A stretch of 38,226 nucleotides of DNA from Clostridium sp. (GTDB lineage: Bacteria > Bacillota > Clostridia > Clostridiales > Clostridiaceae): positions 1-38,226 of the forward strand of contig NZ_JAPFDR010000029.1 in the NCBI RefSeq assembly GCF_026168755.1. The letters are read 5' to 3'. Position numbers and translations under genes: made by a program. This document shows positions 1 to 8,226 of the stretch, one piece after another. The notes below the pieces were generated by a model, which worked only from the letters and a program-made list of their open reading frames with translations, searched no databases and was not told the DNA's origin. Each line of letters begins with the position of its first letter. The first letter of the stretch is position 1.

Positions 1-114
1 ATGGTTATTTTTGTTTTGTAAGAGATTCAATTTTAACATGAAATTAGGGGGTCGTTGTTTTTTTATACAAAAAAACTTGCGAAACCTTGATATATAAAGA
101 TTTAAAAAGAGAAG

Positions 115-136
115 TAGTGTAGAAAAATTTACACTA
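115..136. repeat. 7-bp inverted repeat upstream of first gene
   Basis: TAGTGTA and TACACTA face each other across 8 bases, 26 bases before the start codon at 162. The arrangement could be a repressor operator or a weak hairpin in the leader. I recognise no specific regulator. The rest of bases 1-161 shows no gene; a GGGAGGG ribosome binding site lies just before the ATG. Confidence 0.35.
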
Positions 137-161
137 ACATAATTATTAGGGAGGGATAAAA

Positions 162-698
162 ATGAAATTAAAAAAAATGGTTGTTTGTATAACAAAGAAA
201 GATATAAGAAACTTTTTGAAGTTACAAGATAAGATTAATATAAGTGATATTTTTATTAATGATTATTTAAGATTAATAGGAAATGTTCAAGTATTTGGAA
301 TGAATATAAATATAGAAACAGAATTAAGTTTTTCTAAAGTTGAATACAATAATATCTATTTAAATATAAAGAGTTTTAAACTTTTAAAAATGAATATAGT
401 AAATCAAATATCTAAAAAAATATTTAATTATGTGATTAATGCTTTTACTGATATAGAAGGTGTTACATTTGAAGGAAATGACTTTAAATTAGAAGTTGCA
501 ACATTAGTAAATAAATATTATAAGGAACAAAAGTTTATTGATTTAAATAGGGTACAAGTTATAGATGTATCGATAGTAGATAAAGAAGTTGAAGTAGAGT
601 TTGGGGGCATAGATATTGATACTGAAATAATTAGAAAAGAGTATGGGAAAAATGAAGCACCTTACGTTGAAGCTGAAATAGTAAGTGATTTAGTATAA
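162..698 (+). CDS. Conserved hypothetical protein, 178 aa
   Basis: I do not recognise the family. The protein has no signal peptide, membrane segment or Cys/His metal motif. It begins with a basic stretch (MKLKKM), alternates short hydrophobic beta-like segments with Asn/Ile-rich stretches, and ends in an acidic tail (AEIVSDLV). The repeated beta-strand/amphipathic-helix pattern (IETELSF, LEVATLV, VEVEFGGIDID) vaguely resembles lipid-binding LmeA/DUF2993-type folds, but that is only an impression. The start is well supported by GGGAGGG seven bases upstream of ATG. The histidine phosphatase gene follows 52 bases later on the same strand, so the two may be co-transcribed. Confidence 0.6.
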   Translation: MKLKKMVVCITKKDIRNFLKLQDKINISDIFINDYLRLIGNVQVFGMNINIETELSFSKVEYNNIYLNIKSFKLLKMNIVNQISKKIFNYVINAFTDIEGVTFEGNDFKLEVATLVNKYYKEQKFIDLNRVQVIDVSIVDKEVEVEFGGIDIDTEIIRKEYGKNEAPYVEAEIVSDLV

Positions 699-750
699 TA
701 TTTTAATAAAATATTAAAATAAGAAGAGAAAGCTTGGGGATATACAATAA

Positions 751-1380
751 ATGAATACAATAATATATTTAACAAGGCATGGCCAAACTTTATGGAATAT
801 TGAAAAAAGGCTGCAAGGTAGAGGTAATTCACCATTAACAAAAGAAGGAATAGAAAGAGCAGAGGAGCTTAGAGATAGGATAAAAGATATACATATAGAT
901 ATAATATATTCAAGTCCAATTGAGAGAGCACTAACTACTGCCAATATAATTAAAGGTGATAAAAGTATTGAAGTAGTAACTGATAATAACCTTATGGAAA
1001 TGTGCTTTGGAGACTATGAAGGTAAAATAACAGATGAAGTTATGAAAGAGAATCCTAATTGGGATATAAGTCTTATTATGAAAGGAAATACTGAAGTAGC
1101 AGCACCAAATGGAGAAAGTTTAGCAGAAGTCAGATTTAGAGTAGCTAAGGCAATGAATAAAATTATTGAAGAAAATAGAGGCAAAACTGTTTTAATAGTA
1201 GCTCATGGAATAACCTTAAAAGCTATTATGTATTACTTTAATGATAAAGATGTAAATTCTGAAGTTATGGGACAATCAACTTTAACTAAAATAAATGTAG
1301 ATGAAAATAATAGATTTAATATAGAGTTTAAAAATGATGATAGTCATTTTACAATAAAAGAAAAAAAGTTAGGTTGGTAG
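751..1380 (+). CDS. Histidine phosphatase family protein (phosphoglycerate mutase-like)
   Basis: The N-terminal motif LTRHGQTLWN carries the phospho-accepting histidine of the histidine phosphatase superfamily (the RHG motif, residues about 8-10). The second catalytic histidine is in VAHGITLKA near residue 150, and YSSPIERALTTA is the usual second conserved block. At 209 aa it has the normal length of the CobC/PhoE/GpmB-like branch. Members remove phosphate from small metabolites or phosphoproteins; the substrate cannot be read from sequence and there are no cobalamin genes nearby. It is cytosolic, with no signal peptide. An intrinsic terminator follows directly, so it ends a one- or two-gene unit with the upstream hypothetical gene. 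Confidence 0.88.
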   Translation: MNTIIYLTRHGQTLWNIEKRLQGRGNSPLTKEGIERAEELRDRIKDIHIDIIYSSPIERALTTANIIKGDKSIEVVTDNNLMEMCFGDYEGKITDEVMKENPNWDISLIMKGNTEVAAPNGESLAEVRFRVAKAMNKIIEENRGKTVLIVAHGITLKAIMYYFNDKDVNSEVMGQSTLTKINVDENNRFNIEFKNDDSHFTIKEKKLGW

Positions 1381-1398
1381 CTAATTGATTTAATAATA

Positions 1399-1434
1399 AA
1401 AAATCCTGCAGTAATTTTACTGTAGGATTTTTTA
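1399..1434 (+). terminator. Intrinsic terminator after histidine phosphatase gene
   Basis: AATCCTGCAGTA pairs with TACTGTAGGATT (one G-U pair) around a 4-base loop, followed by a T-run. It lies about 20 bases after the stop codon. Confidence 0.88.
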
Positions 1435-1487
1435 GTTATTAAATTTATATAAAAAGCAAATAATATTAAAGAAAAGAGGTGCATAGT

Positions 1488-2144
1488 ATGAAGAAAAAAT
1501 TATTATATATAAGTGTTAATTCAAAACCAGAAGAGTTATCATCTTCTAAAACTGTAGCAAGAACTTTTATTAATAGGTTTTTAGAAAAGTATAGTGATTT
1601 TGAAGTAGAAGAAATAGATTTATATAAGGAACACATACCAAGATTAGAATATCAATATTTTAAAGACAGAAATTGCGTAATTAGTGAAGAAGATGCTAAG
1701 AAATTGCCTGAAAAGGATCAGAAGGAAATAAGAAGAATAAGGGAATTATGTGATCAATTTATAAGTGCACAAATGTATGTAATAGCAGCTCCAATGTGGA
1801 GTTTATCATTTCCGGCACCATTGAAAGAGTATATTGATTGCATAGTTCAAGCAGATAAGACTATTTCTTTTGAAGAAGGAAAAAAGCCAAAAGGATTATT
1901 AAATAATAAGAATAGATCATTAGTATATATAGAGTCTTCAGGTGGGAATATACCTTGGTTATTGGATCCTATAATGGATAAGGGAGAAAATTATGTAGCA
2001 AAAATAATGAAGTTTATTGGAATTAAGCATGTTCAAGAGCTTAAGGTAGATGGAACTGGTACAAGTGAAGAAGAAAGAAAAAAAGCTATAAAAAATGCTG
2101 AAGAAAAGATTGATTCAATATTAGTTGGAATAGATTTAGAGTAA
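1488..2144 (+). CDS. FMN-dependent NADH-azoreductase / NAD(P)H oxidoreductase family
   Basis: A 218-aa flavodoxin-fold protein of the AzoR/modulator-of-drug-activity type. The N-terminus KKLLYISVNSKPEELSSSK matches the first beta strand and FMN-phosphate loop of this family. The block YVIAAPMWSLSFPAPLKEYID is the characteristic azoreductase segment, and the C-terminal half keeps the YIESSGG region. These enzymes use FMN and NADH for two-electron reduction of quinones, azo dyes and other electrophiles in the cytosol. I chose ATG 1488, which has AGAGGTG at a good distance; a GTG at 1479 lies inside that ribosome binding site. It stands alone between two terminators. Confidence 0.85.
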   Translation: MKKKLLYISVNSKPEELSSSKTVARTFINRFLEKYSDFEVEEIDLYKEHIPRLEYQYFKDRNCVISEEDAKKLPEKDQKEIRRIRELCDQFISAQMYVIAAPMWSLSFPAPLKEYIDCIVQADKTISFEEGKKPKGLLNNKNRSLVYIESSGGNIPWLLDPIMDKGENYVAKIMKFIGIKHVQELKVDGTGTSEEERKKAIKNAEEKIDSILVGIDLE

Positions 2145-2193
2145 CTAGTGATTATAGTTTTTTACAAAAATATATATTAAAATAAGATATTAT

Positions 2194-2230
2194 AAAAGTC
2201 GATATCTATTAGTTAGTGATATCGACTTTT
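2194..2230. terminator. Bidirectional intrinsic terminator
   Basis: Perfect 13-bp stem AAAAGTCGATATC / GATATCGACTTTT with an 11-base loop, between the convergent azoreductase-like and kup genes. A/T runs on both flanks let it serve both strands. Confidence 0.9.
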
Positions 2231-2240
2231 ATGGGTAAGT

Positions 2241-4277
2241 TTATTTATATTTAAATTTTAGAACTTCTTTTTTTAATGGGTATTTTCTTTTTAAAATAGT
2301 AGGATTACTATGCCCTAAAAATAGGGGAACTTTTTCAATATAAACATCACTAGTATCAAGGCCAAACCATTTTGATGGTGAAACTGTAAATTTCTTAATA
2401 AATAAATTAAGCTTAAGTATAATTGATTCCCAAAGATTTAACTTTGATTCTTGTGAAAGTTGCTCTTGAATTAAGATAAAACGAAAATCGCCAACTATTC
2501 TATTTTTTATTGTTGTATAAGTTCTAGATTGAAGTTCGATTTCTCCACTTTCAACTAACTCAGTTGAAATTTGACGTAAAAAAACATTTAGGTTTTGTTC
2601 TACTCTAAATCCAAGATTAAGCTGAACTTTTACAATATAAGATGTTCCAAATGTATCTACTGTATAATCTGCTTGATAAGGTTCATCTGTAACAGAGATA
2701 TGAACAAACCAATAAACATCAGCTTTTTTAGGTCTTTTATCTAGAATAGAATACATTATCTTTTTTTCTACCTTTTTACTAGAATAACTATTAGTTAAAT
2801 AAACAAGGTTTGTTGCAAACTTTGGTCTAGCATCATCTTTGCGTAAATTATTTAATTGTTCTTTATACTTTGATACCCTAATATTTTCCAATAATCCCAT
2901 CTTAATATAATAGCTCTTAATCCAAATATACATAACTGATAAAATAATAAAAGCGATTAAGACAGCAACAAATCCTCCATGGGTAAATTTAACTGCATTT
3001 GCAATAAAGAATGAAAATTCAAATGTAGCAAAGAAAATAAAAATAGTTAAAGAAATAATAAAAGGTATTTTTTTCTTTAATAAATAGTTAAATAATAAAA
3101 TTGAAGTCATTAGCATTGTAACTGTAATTGCAAGTCCATAAGCTGCTTCCATACTTTCGGAGCTTTTAAAATAAAGTACTATTCCTATGCAAACAATCCA
3201 TAATATTCTATTGATTGAAGGGATATATAATTGTCCCTTAGAGTGAGATGGATATAATGTATGAAGTCTAGGAAATAAATTTAATTTAATTGCTTCAGAA
3301 ACAAGTGTAAAAGAACCTGAAATCAATGCTTGAGAAGCAATAATTGCAGCTAATGTTGAAATTATTATACCAAACATTAATAGTGGTTTAGGTATCATTT
3401 GGAAAAATGGATTTAAATCTTCTATAGCACTAAAAGATGGATTATTTTTTGCTGCTAATATCCATGCACCTTGTCCAAAATAATTTATTAACAGGCATAT
3501 TTTAACGAAAGGCCATGTTGCATATATATTTCTCTTCCCAACATGTCCAAGATCTGAGTAAAGAGCTTCTGCACCTGTTGATGATAGGAATATACCTCCT
3601 AAAATAAAAAATCCTAATTTATTTTCCTCACTAAAAAGAACTTTTATTGCATAATGTGGTGAAAATGCACGTAACAAAGTCCAATCATTACAAAGATTGA
3701 TAATACCAAAGAATGCAAGTGAACAGAACCAAAGTAACATAATTGGACCAAATAATTTACCTATAAAATCAGTTCCAAAATGTTGAATAAAGAAAAGAAT
3801 AGTTATAATGCAAATTACAATTATAACAATATTATTTTGATTATCACCAAATAGATTATTAAAGCTAGGAATTAATTGTAAACCTTCAACAGCTGAAGTT
3901 ACTGTTACAGCAGGTGTAAGCATACCATCGGCAAGTAAAGCAGAACCACCAATCATAGCAGGAATAATAAGCCATTTAGCTTGTTTACGAACTAAAGTAA
4001 AAAGAGAAAAAATTCCTCCTTCTCCTTTATTATCTGCTTTTAGTGTTATTAATACATATTTTATTGTTGTTAAAATAGTAAGTGTCCAAAATACTAAAGA
4101 TAAAGTTCCAAGAATAAAATCTTCTGAAACACTTTGTAGACCACCGTTATTATGTATTACAGATCTCATTACATAAAGTGGAGATGTTCCTATATCTCCA
4201 TAAACTACACCTAATGTTACTAAAATTCCAGCCAAGGTTAATTTAGAAATATTATTTTTTTTATCAATCGACTCCAT
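2241..4277 (-). CDS. kup: Kup-family potassium transporter
   Basis: A 678-aa integral membrane protein of the KUP/HAK/KT family, which imports K+ with protons. The N-terminal signature GVVYGDIGTSPLYVM is diagnostic. About twelve hydrophobic segments fill the first ~470 residues, including GEGGIFSLFTLVR and STGAEALYSDLGHVG. The rest is the cytosolic C-terminal domain. Length is normal for the family. The start is taken as the ATG before ESIDKK, with AAGGAAG just upstream; an upstream in-frame ATG (4334) would add 19 residues without a good ribosome binding site. In Firmicutes such carriers are often controlled by c-di-AMP at the protein level. I see no c-di-AMP riboswitch in the leader, which is almost entirely A+T. 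Monocistronic, sharing a terminator with the convergent gene. Confidence 0.95.
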   Translation of the reverse strand: MESIDKKNNISKLTLAGILVTLGVVYGDIGTSPLYVMRSVIHNNGGLQSVSEDFILGTLSLVFWTLTILTTIKYVLITLKADNKGEGGIFSLFTLVRKQAKWLIIPAMIGGSALLADGMLTPAVTVTSAVEGLQLIPSFNNLFGDNQNNIVIIVICIITILFFIQHFGTDFIGKLFGPIMLLWFCSLAFFGIINLCNDWTLLRAFSPHYAIKVLFSEENKLGFFILGGIFLSSTGAEALYSDLGHVGKRNIYATWPFVKICLLINYFGQGAWILAAKNNPSFSAIEDLNPFFQMIPKPLLMFGIIISTLAAIIASQALISGSFTLVSEAIKLNLFPRLHTLYPSHSKGQLYIPSINRILWIVCIGIVLYFKSSESMEAAYGLAITVTMLMTSILLFNYLLKKKIPFIISLTIFIFFATFEFSFFIANAVKFTHGGFVAVLIAFIILSVMYIWIKSYYIKMGLLENIRVSKYKEQLNNLRKDDARPKFATNLVYLTNSYSSKKVEKKIMYSILDKRPKKADVYWFVHISVTDEPYQADYTVDTFGTSYIVKVQLNLGFRVEQNLNVFLRQISTELVESGEIELQSRTYTTIKNRIVGDFRFILIQEQLSQESKLNLWESIILKLNLFIKKFTVSPSKWFGLDTSDVYIEKVPLFLGHSNPTILKRKYPLKKEVLKFKYK

Positions 4278-4438
4278 ATTAAACTTCCTTTTCGTAAAAG
4301 TAATATTATATATATATTGTGCTAGATTATACATCTAACACCATATAAAAACAATATGTTAAAAAATAATGAAATTTTATTTAAAATATTTTTAAATTAT
4401 TCCATTGTTAATATGTAGTTGTTTTCAATTATTAAAAT

Positions 4439-4458
4439 TTTAGTAAAATATTACTAAA
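4439..4458. repeat. Perfect 20-bp palindromic repeat between kup and the ABC exporter
   Basis: TTTAGTAA, four bases, TTACTAAA. It is in the 337-base space between divergent kup (start 4277) and the exporter (start 4615), about 76 bases upstream of the likely exporter -35. The symmetry suits a dimeric regulator such as a MarR-type protein, but no regulator gene is adjacent. Apart from this and the promoter at 4534-4561, the space is A/T-rich with no gene. Confidence 0.5.
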
Positions 4459-4533
4459 TAAGATAAAATGTTAAAATTAAATTAAAATATGATAAAAGAA
4501 CTATTTTTTTATATAGGAAAAATAATTAAAAAC

Positions 4534-4561
4534 TTTACTTATTAGATAGGTTTATTATAAT
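4534..4561 (+). promoter_or_regulatory. Likely promoter of the ABC exporter operon
   Basis: TTTACT and TATAAT are separated by 16 bases, giving a start of transcription near 4568 and a leader of roughly 45 bases before the GTG start. Confidence 0.5.
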
Positions 4562-4614
4562 GAGTTATAGATTAGAATATATAGAATAATACGATATTGG
4601 AGGATGAATATAGG

Positions 4615-6333
4615 GTGTTTAAACTAAGTAAGTTTCTTAAACCATATATAAAAGAAACAGTAATAGGTTCTGGAGCTAAATTGTTTGAGGCTATTCTAGA
4701 ATTATTATTACCTATTTTTATGGGGAAAATAATAGATGTTGGAATAGTAAATAAGGATATGACATACATAGGGAAAATGGCTTTAATAATGTTTGTGGTA
4801 ATAAGCATAGGATTAGCATCAGCTTCTTTATGTCAATATTATGCTTCTTATACATGTCAAAATGTTGGTAATGATATTAGAAAAGAATTATTAAGAAAAA
4901 TATCTTTATTTTCTTATGCAGATATAGATAGGTTTGGTAATTCTACATTAATAAATAGAATGACTAATGATGTAAATCAAGTAGTTTTAGCAGTTGCCAT
5001 GTTAATTAGACTTGTAAGTAGAGCACCTTTTTTATGTATTGGTGCTATAGTAATGTCAATATATATAGCACCAAAAATGTCATTAATATTTTTAATTTTA
5101 ATTCCAATATTTATTTTAGTAATAGCCATAATTATGAAAAGAACTATACCATTATATAAAAATGCTCAAGGGAAAATGGATAGTTTAGGTCATGTTCTTA
5201 AAGAAAATTTAACTGGAGTTCGTGTTATTAGGGCTTTTGCAAGACACGAAAATGAGAGTGAACGTATAAAAGATGCAACAGAAGAGGTATCTAAGGCATA
5301 TATAAAAGTTACTAATTTATCTGCATTAATGAATCCTATAACTTCACTTATAATGAATATAGGAATTATAGTTTTACTTTATGTTGGTGGAATTAATGTA
5401 AATATCGGAACATTAACTCAAGGGGATATTGTTGTTTTAATAAATTATATAACACAAGTTTTATTAGCTTTAATAGTAGTTGCAAATTTATTAGTTACAT
5501 TTACTAAGGCTTCAGCTTCTTCAGTAAGAATAAATGAAGTATTAGAATATGTACCAAGTATTAAAGATGAGGAATATTTAGAAGAGGTTTCAGAAGAATT
5601 AACAATGAATAAAGAAATCGTGACTTTTGATAATGTAAGTTTTAAATATAACTCAGAAGAAGTTTTATTAAACTTATCATTTTCAATTAAAAAAGGAGAA
5701 GTCTTTGGAATTGTTGGAACTACAGGAAGTGGTAAGTCTACTGTGGCAAATTTAATACCAAGATTTTATGATACAACAAAGGGTAAAGTATTATTTAAGG
5801 GTAAAGATGTAAGAAAGATATCACAAAATTCCCTACATGATCAAATTGGTATAGTACCTCAAAAATCAGTATTATTTACAGGTACAATAAGTGAAAATAT
5901 TAAGTGGGGAAAAGAAGATGCAACTAATGAAGAAATAATAGAAGCATTAAAAGCTGCTCAAGCCTATGACTTTGTTAGTAAAATGCAAGAAGGGATAGAT
6001 TCTGTTATTTATGAAGGTGGAAAGAATTTTTCTGGTGGACAAAAGCAACGTTTAGCTATTGCAAGAGCCTTAGTTAAAAAACCTTCATTAATTATTTTAG
6101 ATGATAGTTTAAGTGCTTTAGATTATGCAACTGATAAAAAACTTAGAGAATCTTTAAAAGAAAATTTAAAGGATACTACTACAATAATAATTTCTCAAAG
6201 AATTAGTTCAATAATTTCAGCAGATAAAATTTTAGTATTAGATGATGGAAAATGTATGGGACTTGGAACTCATGAAGAGTTATTAGAAAATTGTCCTACT
6301 TATAAGGAAATATATGAATCTCAAGTTAAGTAA
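4615..6333 (+). CDS. Heterodimeric ABC exporter, degenerate-site half (permease + ATPase)
   Basis: A 572-aa type IV (ABCB-like) half-transporter: six membrane helices in residues ~1-310, then a nucleotide-binding domain. Walker A is GTTGSGKST (about 368-376) and the signature is canonical FSGGQKQR. However, Walker B ends LDDS, with Asp497 replacing the catalytic Glu, and the switch histidine is Gln528 (ISQRIS). This is the pattern of the degenerate subunit in heterodimeric exporters such as TM287/288, LmrCD and BmrCD. Start: GGAGG at 4599-4603 precedes GTG 4615 (MFKLSKFLKPY); a TTG at 4597 overlaps that ribosome binding site. The partner gene follows after 15 bases. The likely role is export of drugs, lipids or peptides; the substrate is unknown. 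Confidence 0.93.
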   Translation: MFKLSKFLKPYIKETVIGSGAKLFEAILELLLPIFMGKIIDVGIVNKDMTYIGKMALIMFVVISIGLASASLCQYYASYTCQNVGNDIRKELLRKISLFSYADIDRFGNSTLINRMTNDVNQVVLAVAMLIRLVSRAPFLCIGAIVMSIYIAPKMSLIFLILIPIFILVIAIIMKRTIPLYKNAQGKMDSLGHVLKENLTGVRVIRAFARHENESERIKDATEEVSKAYIKVTNLSALMNPITSLIMNIGIIVLLYVGGINVNIGTLTQGDIVVLINYITQVLLALIVVANLLVTFTKASASSVRINEVLEYVPSIKDEEYLEEVSEELTMNKEIVTFDNVSFKYNSEEVLLNLSFSIKKGEVFGIVGTTGSGKSTVANLIPRFYDTTKGKVLFKGKDVRKISQNSLHDQIGIVPQKSVLFTGTISENIKWGKEDATNEEIIEALKAAQAYDFVSKMQEGIDSVIYEGGKNFSGGQKQRLAIARALVKKPSLIILDDSLSALDYATDKKLRESLKENLKDTTTIIISQRISSIISADKILVLDDGKCMGLGTHEELLENCPTYKEIYESQVK

Positions 6334-6348
6334 AGGGGGAGAGTACTT

Positions 6349-8070
6349 ATGAGTAATTTTAAAAGAGTATTAACATATGCAAATAAATATAAAGTTCAAG
6401 TTATACTAGCAATTTTATGTGCCTTTATTACAAACATTGGAGTGGTTGTTGCAACATACTTAAGTGGATTGGCAATAGATGAAATTGGTGGAATAGGTAA
6501 TGTTAATTTTGAGGGTTTAATGATAATACTAATAGCCCTTGGATTTATTTATTTAATTTCAGCTATATTTCAATGGTTTATATCAAGATATGCAAATAAA
6601 GTTTCATATTTAATAGTTAGAGATATGAGAAGGGATACCTTTGAAAGTTTGAATAAGCAACCATTAGCTTATTATGATCATAATCCACATGGGGATATAA
6701 TTAGTCGTTTTACTAATGATTTAGATAATGTTAGTGATGCTTTAGCAGTATCAATTACTAATGTATTTTCAGGAGCAGTTACTGTAATTACAGCACTTAT
6801 ATGTATGCTATATTTAAATGTTAAAATTACTTTAGCTATATTGGTAGTAACTCCTATATGTTTTTTCATTGCTTCAATGATAAGTAAATTTAGTCAAAAA
6901 TCATTTTTAAAGCAACAACAATCAGTTGGAGAATTATCTTCATTTGTATCAGAAATAGTTGGTAATCAAAAAATTGTAAAAGCATTTCATAGAGAAAAAA
7001 CTGTTATGGAGCAATTTGAAAAAATTTCAGATAACCTTTGTACAACTGCTACAAAAGCTATGTTTGCTTCAGCAATGATTAATCCAAGTACAAGATTTAT
7101 AAATAATATATCTTATATAGCTGTTGGGCTTGTTGGTGGAATTTTAGCTATAAAAGAAGGTGTTTCTGTTGGAATAGTTTCGAGTTTTTTAATATACTCA
7201 GCTCAATTTGCAAAACCTTTTAATGAAATATCAGGAATAACATCTCAAATTCAAACTGCTTTTGCTTCATTAACTCGTATATTTAATATAATAGATGAAA
7301 AGCCAGAAGCGCCAGATAAAGAGGATGCCGTAGATTTAAATAACTGTATTGGTAATGTAAAAATTGAAAATGTATATTTTTCTTATGATAAAAATATTTC
7401 TTTGATAGAAGATTTTTCTTTTGAAGCTAAGGCTGGAGAGACAGTAGCTATTGTTGGACCAACAGGGTGTGGAAAAACTACATTAGTTAATTTATTAATG
7501 AGATTTTATGATATAGATAAAGGTTCAATATATATAGATGGTACTAATATTAAGAGTATAACAAGAGATAGTTTAAGAAAGAATTTTGGTATGGTACTTC
7601 AAGACCCATGGCTTTTTAACAGTACAGTAAAAGAAAATATTGCCTATGGAAAACCAGATGCAACAGAAGAAGAAATAATTAATGTTGCAAAAGCAGCTCA
7701 TGCACATTCTTTTATTAAAAGGTTAAAGAATGGATATGATACTATAATAAATGATGAAGATTTATCAGCTGGGCAAAGACAATTATTAACTATAGCTAGA
7801 GTAATGCTAGCACAACCTAAAATTCTTATATTAGATGAAGCTACAAGTTCTATTGATACTTTAACAGAAGTTAGAATACAAAGGGCATTTTTAAAGCTTA
7901 TGGAAGGAAGAACTAGCTTTGTTATTGCTCATAGACTTTCTACTATTGTTAATGCTGATAATATATTAGTAATGAACAAAGGAAATATAATAGAACAAGG
8001 AAATCATAAGGAGCTTTTAGAAAAGAAAGGATTCTATTATGATTTATATAATAGTCAGTTTTCATATTAG
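6349..8070 (+). CDS. Heterodimeric ABC exporter, consensus-site half (permease + ATPase)
   Basis: A 573-aa half-transporter, partner of the preceding gene. Six N-terminal membrane helices are followed by an ATPase domain with Walker A GPTGCGKTT (from residue 370), intact Walker B catalytic Glu497 (ILDEATSS) and switch His528 (IAHRLST). Its own signature is the altered LSAGQ (472-476) in place of LSGGQ. In the sandwich dimer that altered signature faces the degenerate Walker motifs of the partner, while the partner's canonical signature faces this subunit's intact motifs, so one hydrolytic site is expected. AGGGGGA precedes the ATG, and a strong terminator ends the two-gene operon. Confidence 0.94.
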   Translation: MSNFKRVLTYANKYKVQVILAILCAFITNIGVVVATYLSGLAIDEIGGIGNVNFEGLMIILIALGFIYLISAIFQWFISRYANKVSYLIVRDMRRDTFESLNKQPLAYYDHNPHGDIISRFTNDLDNVSDALAVSITNVFSGAVTVITALICMLYLNVKITLAILVVTPICFFIASMISKFSQKSFLKQQQSVGELSSFVSEIVGNQKIVKAFHREKTVMEQFEKISDNLCTTATKAMFASAMINPSTRFINNISYIAVGLVGGILAIKEGVSVGIVSSFLIYSAQFAKPFNEISGITSQIQTAFASLTRIFNIIDEKPEAPDKEDAVDLNNCIGNVKIENVYFSYDKNISLIEDFSFEAKAGETVAIVGPTGCGKTTLVNLLMRFYDIDKGSIYIDGTNIKSITRDSLRKNFGMVLQDPWLFNSTVKENIAYGKPDATEEEIINVAKAAHAHSFIKRLKNGYDTIINDEDLSAGQRQLLTIARVMLAQPKILILDEATSSIDTLTEVRIQRAFLKLMEGRTSFVIAHRLSTIVNADNILVMNKGNIIEQGNHKELLEKKGFYYDLYNSQFSY

Positions 8071-8113
8071 TTCTATTTAAATTTTGAATTATTTTTATAA
8101 ATTGAAATAAAGT

Positions 8114-8151
8114 AAAGGTCTTAATAAATCAAGAAATTTATTAAGACCTTT
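8114..8151 (+). terminator. Intrinsic terminator of ABC exporter operon
   Basis: AAAGGTCTTAATAAAT and ATTTATTAAGACCTTT form a perfect 16-bp stem, followed by TGTTATTTTA. It may also stop the convergent nuclease operon. Confidence 0.88.
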
Positions 8152-8226
8152 GTTATTTTAACTAAAGTTAATATTTCTTTTACTTCTAAATGTTAAGTAT
8201 TTATTCTTTATAGATATAATTAAAAA

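Noticed and set aside
696..716. Hairpin TAATATTTT/AAAATATTA as a terminator
   Set aside because: Only A-T pairs and no T-run beyond; too weak to support.
4278..4438. c-di-AMP riboswitch upstream of kup
   Set aside because: The leader is almost purely A+T and lacks the G-rich conserved elements of the ydaO class.
4597..4599. TTG start for the first ABC exporter subunit
   Set aside because: The TTG overlaps the GGAGG ribosome binding site, which is better placed for GTG 4615.
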